A DNA stretch of 64,000 bases from Aquarana catesbeiana (Eukaryota > Chordata > Amphibia > Anura > Ranidae): NCBI RefSeq assembly GCF_042186555.1, contig NC_133327.1, positions 50,170,065 to 50,234,064 of the forward strand, in the 5' to 3' direction. How positions within the stretch are numbered: position 1 is the first letter of the stretch; every line of letters begins with the position of its first letter. Under the pieces are notes generated by a model. That model saw nothing but the letters and a program-made list of their open reading frames with translations. It was not told the origin of the DNA and did no database searches. Both the position numbers and the translations under genes were made by a program. Shown here piece by piece: positions 22,723 through 32,084 of the stretch.

Positions 22723-23378
22723 TGTGACAGACTCACCCGGGACAGAGGCTATTGGAGGGGACTGAACACAAGCCTCTTGCCCACCGATTATGGGCCCTGA
22801 CATTTGGGGGAATGGTGCTCTCTGTGAGCTGTATGCCTGGGGACCCTGGGGTTGGTGTTACTTTGGATTCAGCTCCATGTCCCCCCAAGACACACAGACT
22901 CTGGGAACCCTTTATATACCATATTAGAATAGTGACTGATTCATACCGTTGGGACTCCTACTGTTAAATGCTAATGTCATCAATTCCAGGTACCTGTCTG
23001 TTGTCTGCTATAATGTGTTTATTGTAAATAAGTCTAGTGTGGCTCTAAGAGTCTTTTCACCCATTGTTGTTTGTGTGAATTAACTCTGTTACTGTGTGAA
23101 GCTCGGTGACCACAAGTCTGGGCAAAGGGTCATGTCTCAGTCACCTAGGCTGTATAAAGGATTAGATAGCTCATGTTAATTAGGTTAGCTTTTAGTCATC
23201 CTGCTGTATATATTTGTGTGAGATCTCAAATAAAGAGTCAGTCCATGTTAGCAGTGAAACAAGTGTCGCCTTGTTTTGTGCTTGGGAGCATTTGGAATAT
23301 CTGATATCTGTATCCAGACTAGGAGGAAGTGGTATACTGACGGAAACACCCAAGTGGAGTGTGGGACGTTCCGTGACA
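22723..23378 (+). mobile_element. Solo LTR with 5-bp target duplication
   Basis: A 656-bp block begins TGTGACAG and ends CCGTGACA. It is flanked on both sides by GGCAA (22718-22722 and 23379-23383). Removing it with one GGCAA restores the CR1 reading AGAAGGGCAACAAAGC. The TG...CA ends, 5-bp duplication, TATAAA at 23153-23158 and AATAAA at 23229-23234 identify a retrovirus-like or Ty3-like LTR in + orientation. There is no internal region, so it probably arose by LTR-LTR recombination. Confidence 0.85.
23153..23158 (+). promoter_or_regulatory. LTR TATA box
   Basis: TATAAA followed by GG lies about 76 bp before the AATAAA polyadenylation signal at 23229, an ordinary U3-R arrangement for a compact LTR. 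Confidence 0.55.
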
Positions 23379-23619
23379 GGCAACAAAGCTAATAAAGAGT
23401 CTGGAGGATATTAGTTATGAGGAAAGGTTGCAAGCACTGAACTTATTCTCTCTGGAGAAGAGACGCTTGAGAGGGGATATGATTTCAATTTACAAATACC
23501 ATACTGGTGACCGTACAATAGGGATAAAACTTTAATGTGGACGGGAGTTTAACAAGACTCATTAAAATTAGAAGAAAAGAGGTTTAACCTTAAACTATGT
23601 AGAGGGTTCTTTACTGTAA

Positions 23620-24054
23620 TGCCCCCTACACACGGTCGGATTTTCCAAGGGAAAATGTGTGATAGGACCTTGTTGTCGGAAATTCCGACCGTGTGTAGGC
23701 TCCATCACACATTTTCCATCGGATTTTCTGACACAAAAAAGTTTGAGAGCAGGTTATAAAATTTTCCGACAACAAAATCCATTGTCGGAATTTCCGATCG
23801 TGTGTACACAAATCCGACGCACAAGGTGCCACGCATGCTCAGAATAAATAAAGAGATGAAAGCTATTGGCTACTGCCCCGTTTATAGTCCCGACGTACGT
23901 GTTTTACGTCACCGCGTTCAGAATGATCAGATTTTCCGACAACTTTGTGTGACCGTGTGTATGCAAGACAAGTTTGAGCCAACATCCGTCGGAAAAAATC
24001 CTAGGATTTTGTTGTCGGAATGTCCGATCAATGTCCGACCATGTGTACGGGGCA
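23620..24054. mobile_element. PIF/Harbinger-type MITE
   Basis: This 435-bp element is flanked by TAA on both sides (23617-23619 and 24055-24057), the target duplication of Harbinger elements. The terminal inverted repeats are TGCCCCCTACACACGGTCGGA and, reading inward from the right, TGCCCCGTACACATGGTCGGA. Several internal copies of TTTTCCGACAACAAAATCC-like sequence form further inverted repeats. It is non-coding. It inserted into the 3' part of the CR1 element. Confidence 0.85.
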
Positions 24055-24260
24055 TAAAAGCGGCAAGAATGTGGAATTCTCTTCCACAGGCGGTGGTCTC
24101 AGTGGAGAGCATAGATAGTTTCAAGAGACTATTAGATAAGCACCTGAATGACCACAACCTACAGGTATGTACAAGGTAATACTGACATATAATCAGACAC
24201 ATAGGTTGGACTTGATGGACTTGTGTCTTTTTTCAACCTCACCTACTATGTAACTATGTA

Positions 24261-24410
24261 ACATACACCTGAATACCTGCTAGAAGGAATCTTCTGGGGG
24301 CCATGTAGAAAGTATCTGAGAATGATGGACTTGTGTGATACCTAAGCTGCTGGGGCATGGTGGATACTAATGTAATAAACAAAAGATATATGAATAACTT
24401 TTTCTTTCAG
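24261..24410. other. Intron with acceptor of CRISP exon B
   Basis: Unremarkable sequence ending in a pyrimidine tract, TTTTTCTTTCAG. Confidence 0.5.
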
Positions 24411-24556
24411 ATTGGGGATGTGGAGAGAACCTTTACTTTTCTAGCAGACTGGTCAGCTGGCTTAAGGTTTTGCTAGGCTGGTGGGATGAAAAGAATGACT
24501 TTGAATATGGAAAAGGAGCAGTAGCAAAAGGCAAAGTTATTGGCCATTATACCCAG
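24411..24556 (+). CDS. CRISP-like gene, CAP-domain exon B
   Basis: This is a 146-bp exon between TTTCTTTCAG and donor GTATAT. After the split codon completed by exon A, it reads WGCGENLYFSS, then W and a WWDEKNDFEYGKG stretch, and ends IGHYTQ exactly at the splice site. CGENL, the W-x-DE region and GHYTQ are signature CAP/CRISP elements. The Glu of CGEN, the acidic residue in WWDE and the His of GHYTQ correspond to the conserved CAP cavity. It has 2 nt plus 48 codons and no stop. It lies between a CR1 remnant and a MITE, with no TE similarity of its own. This is strong evidence for a host gene. Confidence 0.92.
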
Positions 24557-24740
24557 GTATATATAGTATCTTCTACAATTTGTTTCACTTTATTTTGTTA
24601 TAAACACACTTTTAAACATCTTCACTGACTAGCTTAATCAAAACTGTTTACCTGGATTGCTGAACTGCTTCATGCGATCATTGATCCATTATTCACTTGC
24701 ATACAACCTGCTCTTATAGCACAAAACTTCAATGCAACTA
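24557..24740. other. Start of CRISP intron between exons B and C
   Basis: No repeat or gene is recognised after the donor. Confidence 0.45.
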
Positions 24741-25050
24741 CTTTAAGACCCCATTCACACTGGTGCAGCATTGAAATGGCACTACCTCAGTGAGAGTTCA
24801 AAGTCGCATATCAGTGCGATTTACACTGCCAATTTCACTGTGCCTTGCGACTTCATTTAACCAAATTTAATGCAAGTCGCAGTGAAATCAGGAAAAAAGT
24901 CCTGCAGGAACCTTTTTCAATGTCGCCGCAACATGAGTCATGGCTATTTGGATGGTTCCATTGCCAGCAATAAGCTGCGACTTCTCATGCGATTTTGAAC
25001 TGTCAAGTTGCATGACAAATTTCACCGGTGTGAATGGGGGCTTAGGTATA
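24741..25050. mobile_element. Palindromic MITE
   Basis: The termini CCCCATTCACACTGGTG (from 24750) and CACCGGTGTGAATGGGG (to about 25041) are inverted matches. Further inward, TCGCA motifs mirror each other. The length is about 300 bp with no coding capacity. A TTA-type 3-bp duplication is possible but not clean. Confidence 0.65.
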
Positions 25051-25189
25051 ATGTCTCACTTTTCAGTAAGTCAGCGGGTAACCAATGTACTCTAAAAAAA
25101 TGAAAATATATGTGTACTTATTTGGAGTTTATATCCCACTTCCAAATGCTGATCCAAATGGGTATGATGCAATGTCAACATCTTCTTCA

Positions 25190-25459
25190 CCAGAGGTCTC
25201 CAAATAGTATCCCGGGGGCCAGATGTGGTCCTTTGCTTGCCTTTATCCGGCCCTTGAGGCACTATTTCTCCTTCTGACACCAACAATCAGGGGCATAGTT
25301 CTTGCCACTGACACCAACAATGGAGCACTATTTCTCCCACTGATACCAATGATGCAACACTATTCTTCCCACTGATACCAATGATGGGCACCCTTCTGCC
25401 CACTGACACCAATGATGGGGCAATATTTCTCCCACTGATACCAATGATGGAACACTATT
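25190..25459. repeat. 32-bp minisatellite, left block
   Basis: About seven to eight diverged units of CACTGACACCAATGATGGGG followed by CACTATTTCTCC run to 25459. The block stops exactly at CACTATT, where the first Tx1-type LINE begins. The same unit occurs between the two LINEs and after the second. Confidence 0.8.
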
Positions 25460-25743
25460 GATCTTTTATTGAAAAGAATCAAGCAACCAATTTTATACAA
25501 AAGTAAAAAACAAAACCATAGTACAAAACTTCAACAGAAATCCAAGGAATACACATCCATGTTCAGAATATATACAATATATACATAATCCACTACCAAA
25601 ATTATTTACATAAAGCAGCAGAGAAGGCCTAAGAGGCACAACCCATCACCTATGTACGCAGCCATTTATCAAAAATTAATCCAAAAAATAATCTAGGGTG
25701 ATAAGAGACAGACAGCCACACCCGGGAAAGAGACTCCTGGCAG

Positions 25744-28700
25744 TCAGGGAGGCTTGAAACCCCTCCACGCCTTCAACCAAGCCCCCTGACTCCGCTTTTC
25801 TCTCTCGAGCACCCGAATCTTCTCCACCTCATGCAGAATGTCATACACCACCACCTGAACAGGAAGGATTTTACGCCGAATGCAGACCTGACACCGTGCA
25901 TTCCAAGTGAAATAACGGACTACTAGGCTAACTAAAAAAAGTGTATCCAAACAAAAAACACCACCGGTATTGAATGCTCCATACACCCACTCAGCATAAC
26001 CCAGCCTGGAGAGGAAAGGAACACCGAGGGCCCGCCCCACCTGTTTGTACACCTCTATGTTAAAAGGGCAATGAAGCAGAAAATGGTCCATAGTCTCCTC
26101 CTCACCTGCACACTCCTCCCGAGGACAGCTACGATCCATCCCACTGCGGAATTTCAAATTGCCCCTAACATAGAGCCTCCCATGGAAGCACAACCAGGCC
26201 AGATCCCTAAATTTAGGGGGTACTCTGTCCAAATTAATAAGTCTTAACCCTGCCCTCAAAACTGGGCCTGGGCAATCCCTTAAGGCCAGTGGGTCATGAA
26301 AGACTTCGCTCAAGACTCGACTCATAAGGACTTTTCTCGGAACCGATCTGAGATCTTCAGCCGACAATCGCCATTGCCGTAGTAACTTCAGGCACGGAGC
26401 GACATAGGCTGGTAGCTGACCACGATGACCCCTGAGATTCTTCACTTGGCCACCTTCTTCCCAAAGTCGTAGAAAAGGCCTAAACCAAGATCTAAATATG
26501 CCTGCCCATCCAGGAGGTTCCACTGCAAGCATATTACCAATATTAAACTTGAGAAAAAGCAGTGAAAAGAAAAGAACTGGGTTGACCATACCTAAGCCAC
26601 CCTTCTTCCTGGATAGATAGGTGACATTCCTCTTGATGGGGTTCAGTCTGTTCCCCCACAACATCTGGAAGAACACACTACTGACCCTAGCATAGAGAGA
26701 CACTGGCAAGATGCAGACAAAGCTGACATACAAGAAGATCGGAATCAGGTAAGTCTTAATCAGATCAACCCTTTCCCTCATAGATAACTTCCATCTCTTC
26801 CAGCTGACCACCTTAGCATTGGCAATTTCCAGTCTGCCTTCCCAGTTTTTGAGGCCATAATCGCCGGGTCCAAATTCAAAGCCTAGAATCTTAATTCTTT
26901 CCTGGGGCACTGGAAAGGTGTCCGGGAGATCAAAACCCTCACCTTCCTTTCCCATCCAGAAAACTTCACTCTTTTCCTGATTGATCTTGGAGCCTGATGC
27001 TTCAGAATACCGTGATGTCAGAGAGACCACCTCCTCTGCTTCATCCACCCCAGTGACAATCACGGACACATCGTCCGCATAGGCAACAACCCTCAAAGGC
27101 GGCTCACCCGGGAGCCCCACTGGCACCCCACACAACATGCTGCTCTCTAGTCTCCTGATGAAGGGGTCGATTGCAAACACATAGAGCAGGGGACTCAGGG
27201 GACAACCCTGGCGTACCCCGGAGCCAACCTCAAAGGACTGCCCAACCCAACCATTAACAAGAGGAAAGCTTTCTGCCCCCCTATACAAGACTTTTAACCA
27301 ATCGACAAAACCACCCGGCAGACCGTACTTACTAAGGAGCAACCACAGGTACTCATGGTTAACACGATCAAAAGCTTTTGCCTGATCCAATGTCAGCAAA
27401 TACTTTCCCCAGCCTGCAGCCCCGCACCGCTCCAAGGCCTCCCGGACAGCTAAAACTGCTGTGAAGGTGCACCTACTCTGGACCGAACAGTGCTGATGGC
27501 GAGAAAGCAAAGACTCTGCTACTGACGATAGGCGCCAGAAAAATATCTTTGCCAGTATCTTTCTATCGACATTAAGAAGGCTGATGGGGCGCCAATTCTC
27601 AACCATCGAAGGATCTTTACCCTTTGAAAGAAGAATCACAGCTGAGTGCCTCATGGAAGGGGGAAGTACCCCCTCAGCAAGGCAACTGTTAAAAACCTCT
27701 ACCAAATGTGGGGCCAGAATAGACTTAAAAGCTTTGTAAAACTCAGCCGTCAAGCCATCCGGTCCAGGTGACTTTTTGATGGCAAGCTGTTCAATTGCCC
27801 TCATCACCTCTTCAACTGTGATCTCCTCAGTCAAATTCATCAATGGGACATCTTCATCATTTAGATCTGGAGTAGAGTCCAAAAAGCTTTCCATCTTGTC
27901 ACGGTCAAGCTCTTTCCTCCCAAGAAGGTCAGCATAAAAGGACCTCACGACCTCCAGAATCCCTGACCTGGACTTTGTCAAGGAACCTGTACTGTCCTTA
28001 AGGCCAACGACCGTTTTAACAGCTACATCTTGTTTGCAGTTCTGGTAAGGGTCAGGCGAGTGGTACTTCCCATAGTCCCTCTCTAGAACCAAAGAGGCAT
28101 GCCGGTCATATTGACACTTCTTGAGAAGGAGTTTCACTTCAGAGATTGCCCCAGGATCTCCTCCTCTCGAGACAAGAATATCCAGCTTCCTCCATAAACG
28201 TTGGTAGGTCATGTATTTATTAAACTGCTTTCTGTTGGCTAGGCCCCTAAAGAATCCAGCAATCCTCTTTTTGGTCAGCTCCCACCACTCAGCCTTGCTG
28301 CTACAAAAGTCCAGAATGGTCACCTGTGCCTGAAAGAATTCCTCAAAGGATTGTCTAACATGTTCTTCCTTGAGTAGAGTCGAATTCAATCTCCAGATGC
28401 CCTTACTCCTCTGAGGGGCGTCTGAAGCATTCAGGACCACAGATAGCATACAGTGATCATAGAACTCTACTGCCTGCACCACTGGGAGCGAGAAAGCAGA
28501 GGTCTCCTTAAAAAAAAACCTATCTATTCTACTCTGACTATTACCTCGATGAAAGGTGAAGCCAGTGTCATCCGGGAGGTGCTTAATGTGCACATCCACA
28601 AGACCAGCATCCCTAACCATACTATTTAAAAAAACGCTATCATATCCCAGCCTGTCCTTGAAGTCCTTCCTGTCCTTGGGCCTAGTTACTGTATTAAAGT

Positions 28701-29133
28701 CACCTCCAAAGACCACTTGCCGGGATGTAAAAAGAAATGGCTTGATCCTTGTAAAAAGGCATTTCCTGTCCCACTTTGTGTGTGGCCCATAAACATTAAT
28801 TAGGCGCAGGTCCTGCCCTCCCACAAGGACGTCTAAGACCATACATCTCCCAATCTCCACCTCAATAACCCGCCGGACAGTTACCATGCCGGGTTTAAAC
28901 AACACCGCCACACCGCCGTAAGGCTCGGCCGCAAGAGACCAGTAAGATGGACCATACCTCCACTCTCTCTTGGCCATGTGAATATCTGCCAAGGAGGTGA
29001 GCCTAGTCTCTTGCAAAAATAAAATGTCAGCATCTAATTGGCTGAACAAAAAGAAGGCCATAGAACGAGCTCTTACTGACTTAATGCTGGCGACATTTAT
29101 TGTCACCACTTTTAACGGAGGGGGAACCGCCAT
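25744..29133 (-). CDS. Tx1-type LINE ORF2: endonuclease plus reverse transcriptase
   Basis: This open frame of 1129 residues begins MAVPPPLKVVTINVASIKS. The N-terminal apurinic-like endonuclease spans about residues 1-225, with NVASIKS, FLQETRL, INVYGPH, FGGDFNTV and SRIDRFFF. The reverse transcriptase follows: KKSPGPDGLTAEFYK, LLTLDQAKAFDRVNHEYL, GVRQGCPLSPLLYVFAI and YADDVSVIV with Tyr at residue 685. The C-terminus has a C-x4-C-x8-H-x4-C finger (CPREECAGEEETMDHFLLHC). The protein nicks target DNA and copies the element RNA onto it. No stop or frameshift is seen, so it may encode an active enzyme. It starts 5 bp after the end of ORF1. Confidence 0.92.
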   Translation of the reverse strand: MAVPPPLKVVTINVASIKSVRARSMAFFLFSQLDADILFLQETRLTSLADIHMAKREWRYGPSYWSLAAEPYGGVAVLFKPGMVTVRRVIEVEIGRCMVLDVLVGGQDLRLINVYGPHTKWDRKCLFTRIKPFLFTSRQVVFGGDFNTVTRPKDRKDFKDRLGYDSVFLNSMVRDAGLVDVHIKHLPDDTGFTFHRGNSQSRIDRFFFKETSAFSLPVVQAVEFYDHCMLSVVLNASDAPQRSKGIWRLNSTLLKEEHVRQSFEEFFQAQVTILDFCSSKAEWWELTKKRIAGFFRGLANRKQFNKYMTYQRLWRKLDILVSRGGDPGAISEVKLLLKKCQYDRHASLVLERDYGKYHSPDPYQNCKQDVAVKTVVGLKDSTGSLTKSRSGILEVVRSFYADLLGRKELDRDKMESFLDSTPDLNDEDVPLMNLTEEITVEEVMRAIEQLAIKKSPGPDGLTAEFYKAFKSILAPHLVEVFNSCLAEGVLPPSMRHSAVILLSKGKDPSMVENWRPISLLNVDRKILAKIFFWRLSSVAESLLSRHQHCSVQSRCTFTAVLAVREALERCGAAGWGKYLLTLDQAKAFDRVNHEYLWLLLSKYGLPGGFVDWLKVLYRGAESFPLVNGWVGQSFEVGSGVRQGCPLSPLLYVFAIDPFIRRLESSMLCGVPVGLPGEPPLRVVAYADDVSVIVTGVDEAEEVVSLTSRYSEASGSKINQEKSEVFWMGKEGEGFDLPDTFPVPQERIKILGFEFGPGDYGLKNWEGRLEIANAKVVSWKRWKLSMRERVDLIKTYLIPIFLYVSFVCILPVSLYARVSSVFFQMLWGNRLNPIKRNVTYLSRKKGGLGMVNPVLFFSLLFLKFNIGNMLAVEPPGWAGIFRSWFRPFLRLWEEGGQVKNLRGHRGQLPAYVAPCLKLLRQWRLSAEDLRSVPRKVLMSRVLSEVFHDPLALRDCPGPVLRAGLRLINLDRVPPKFRDLAWLCFHGRLYVRGNLKFRSGMDRSCPREECAGEEETMDHFLLHCPFNIEVYKQVGRALGVPFLSRLGYAEWVYGAFNTGGVFCLDTLFLVSLVVRYFTWNARCQVCIRRKILPVQVVVYDILHEVEKIRVLEREKRSQGAWLKAWRGFKPP

Positions 29134-29138
29134 TTGGG

Positions 29139-31656
29139 TTATTGGGTGGATTGCTTCTTAGCTCCCCTCTGCTGCTCATCACCAGAAGCCTCTCTCTTTC
29201 TTGAGGCCGCCTCAAACTCCATTTCGGAATCAGAACTTCGCTCCGAAGAAGCTCCAGATGAGGAGATATCCCAATTAGAGGACCTATAACGGTTGGAGAC
29301 AGGCACTGGAGCCTGTTCCGTCCTCACCACCTGCTTCTTCCGCTTCCCAACCTTCCTTCTCTCCTCCAGGTACTGCAGGTCAGCTTCAGAGATGCCCTCA
29401 TCTCTTACTTTTTTCTGTGAAGTCTTTCCACAAGACTTCTTTACAGAGGAAGAAGCAACCTTTTTAGTACCCACTACCACTCCTGGTGGGGGGGGTGCTC
29501 CCTTTGAATCAGACTTAGGAGGGGTAGACTCCTGGGGGGTAACTGACTCGGGGGGCACAGACTTGGAAGGTTCTGACACATGAGGAGGAGAGGGTACAGT
29601 AGGCTGGTGGGACACAGAGACAGATACAGAAGGAATACTTACAGACACAGGAGGGGTGGCCACAGGAACTGGGGAGGGATCCTGAGCAGGACCAGGGGAG
29701 TCAGTCACCGCAGAGGAGGATGGTACACCAGGGGCCTCACCCTCCATCCTGTCCAGCCTTGACATGTCATCAATTACCTCCTTCTCCATATTGTGCCAGG
29801 CTTCAGGACACCTGCTGTAGGGGTGGCCAAGGCGCAGGCACAGGTTTCACCTGATCATCTCAGTGCAGTCCTTAGCCATATGACCCTGACCCCGACACAC
29901 TGAACACATCAAGGCTGAACAGGAAGAGCTCAAATGCCCCTTTTCTCCACAGCGGTGACACAGCTTCGGCTGACCAGGGTAGAAAATAGTCATCCTATCC
30001 CTCCCTATAAAAGCTGAGGAGGGCAGGTGACGGACAACATTCCCATCCCTGGCCAACCTGACTGTTACTGACCAACCCCCAGTCCAGATGTTACGCTCAT
30101 CAAGGATTTTGCTGGGCTTAGTCAAAACTTCACCATAGTTCCTTAACCAGACCTCTAGGTCCCGAGCAGGAACACTCTCATTGGTGAGTATGATGGTTAT
30201 CTTTTTCACCGTTGACCTTTGCAAAACCACAACTGGGGCCAGACCTTCCCATTCAGGTCTTGACCTGCACCGAGCCTCATATCGCTCCCAAAACAGGTCA
30301 AGACCCTCTGGCCTGGTGAAACTAATGGTATAATCCCGTGTCCCAACTACATGTATTAGAGCATACAGGTCATTTGCCCAAAACCCATCTCTAAAATCAA
30401 ATCCACCACTGCACGCCGTGCTGGAGGGATTGCACCACCTTCCCATTTGAGAATTACCACATTTCTTCTCGGACCCCCAGCAGAAGCCAGAGACCCAAGA
30501 CCAGATCCCGGGGTGCCCAAAGTGGTAGGCTGCAGGGGGAAAACCCGCTTGGGGCGGAGTTACCAGGAGCAGAGCGTACCACCTGAGCAAATGTAGGTTT
30601 ATCAGGGCCAAGGCCCCACACTGAAGTTACAGTAGTCTGTACAGTACTATTATTATTCACTGCTTGAACAGAGTTGGTAGGACTGTCTATCACACTTGTA
30701 CTGGGACCATTGTGCATCACACTGGTACTGGGATGATTTTTATCAGTCACACAAACATTCACATTCCCATCAGGAATAATCACAGTTTCTGCTGCAATAC
30801 CAGCTGTCTCCTGAAGCTGTGCTGTAGAGTCTTCAGCAGGTTTGGGGCAAACAGCTTTAGACTCAGATAAAGGGGGGTTAATTGGCTCTGCTGAAAGTTG
30901 CAGTTCATCTGCAGGAATGTCATTTTTTAAATGCAAACTTTGCTGTACTGCAGCATCAGCAGGCACAGCACTGCTACAAATGGGATTAGCAGCCTGATTG
31001 TCACTGGGCACATTGTCTGTATCAGTAACAGGGTTCACAAAAACAGTTTTATGCACCACATGGGGCTTGACAGGCCTTACCTTGTCAGGCACATTATCAG
31101 TAATGTCCTCCTCATGAAACACCAACTGATCTTCCTGTATAGGAGACTCCATTGCCTGGATGGCCCTGAGCATGCCTCCTGAGTCCTGGGAAGGCATGGG
31201 GCTGCTTATCTCTCCCTGAGGGGGCAGGGGGTCTGAACTGGGGGTCTCCTCCTCCACCTCCAGTTTTGTCATCCTGGCAAACCTTCTGTCATTGCAGAAT
31301 TTTTCTTTGAAGGGCCCATCTCTGCCTTCCATCATGGACACAATGGTTTCCTGGTGTTCAACCCGGACCTTGGCCAGTTGGATCTCCGGATCCATGGACC
31401 CACCTCTCTGGCTATGCAAGCCCTCACGCTGCCTTCTCAAGCGCTTCAGCTCTGCTCTGAGCTTGTAGAGCTTGTCTCTCTCCTTATTCTGGACCTTAAT
31501 CCTGGCCACCACTCGCTCCCGGATGGCCCCAGAACCTTCATCCTCACCAGGGGTAGAGAGATCCCCAGCCATGGTTTGTACAGGGGCAGGCATGTTACCT
31601 GATGGCCCAGGAGATGGCTGAGAGCTTCCAGCAGGAGAGACCCCGCTGGCCTCCAT
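29139..31656 (-). pseudogene. Tx1-type LINE ORF1, broken copy
   Basis: This is the RNA-binding structural protein of the LINE. It begins MEASGVSPAGSSQPSPG at 31656, with a coiled-coil-prone basic segment (RVVARIKVQNKERDKLYKL) and a long acidic/proline middle. The C-terminal half has CCHC knuckles CHRCGEKGHLSSSC and CSVCRGQGHMAKDC. The third knuckle (CNLCLRLGHPYSRC in copy 2) is interrupted at its first cysteine, where TGC has become TGA near 29847. A frame change near 30540 separates the two halves. The basic C-terminal part ends REASGDEQQRGAKKQSTQ at 29139. Confidence 0.85.
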
Positions 31657-31771
31657 GGCTTCCCCAGATAGGGGCCAGGAGGGCTGGGAGAGATTTCCCC
31701 ACCACTCCCCTCTCACACGGATCACCTGCAAAAGCTTCAGAGAGACACCTTCCTCCTGACACACCTGTGCT

Positions 31772-31794
31772 CCAATGATGGGTGGGGCACTATT
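31772..31794. repeat. Minisatellite remnant between the two LINEs
   Basis: CCAATGATGGGTGGGGCACTATT is part of one 32-bp unit. It separates the 5' end of LINE copy 1 from the 3' end of copy 2 and again ends at CACTATT. Confidence 0.8.
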
Positions 31795-32084
31795 GATCTT
31801 TTATTAAAAAGAATCAAGCAACCAATTTTATACAAAAGTAAAAAACAAAACCATAGTACAAAACTTCAACAGAAATCCAAGGAATACACATCCATGTTCA
31901 GAATATATACAATATATACATAATCCACTACCAAAATTATTTACATAAAGCAGCAGAGAGAGCCTAAGAGGCACAACCCATCACCTATGTACGCAGCCAT
32001 TTATCAAAAATTAATCTAAAAAAAAATAATAATCTAGGGTGATAAGAGACAGACAGCCACACCCGGGAAAGAGACTCCTGGCAG

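Larger units (their letters stand above)
21925..24260 (+). pseudogene. CR1-clade LINE reverse transcriptase, fragmented
   Basis: Translating around stops and frameshifts gives reverse-transcriptase motifs in order: VYLDFAKAFDTVPHKRLL (motif A) near 22010, a GVPRVLC/NLFINNLED stretch near 22200, FADN in place of FADD near 22285, WQMRFNVEKCKIMHLGG near 22380, LGVLVDDRLS near 22500 and LVWPHLEYAVQFG near 22640. The 3' end has WNSLPQAVV-like sequence, then TTGGACTTGATGGACTTGTG and an ACTATGTAACTATGTAAC tail typical of CR1-like elements. It is 5'-truncated. It is interrupted by a solo LTR (22723-23378) and a Harbinger MITE (23620-24054), and is inactive. Confidence 0.85.
25460..31771 (-). mobile_element. 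Tx1-clade LINE copy 1, near full length
   Basis: A 6.3-kb non-LTR retrotransposon on the - strand has ORF1 (31656-29139, broken) and ORF2 (29133-25744, open). There is a roughly 280-bp 3' UTR and no poly-A tail at the 3' junction (element end AATAAAAGATC). ORF1 zinc knuckles and the ORF2 type resemble Tx1 elements of Xenopus. It sits inside the 32-bp minisatellite, with CACTATT directly at the 3' junction. Confidence 0.82.

Noticed and set aside
29293..29762. Plus-strand ORFs opposite the Tx1 ORF1
   Set aside because: These are antisense shadows of the proline/serine-rich ORF1 region and occur at the same place opposite copy 2.
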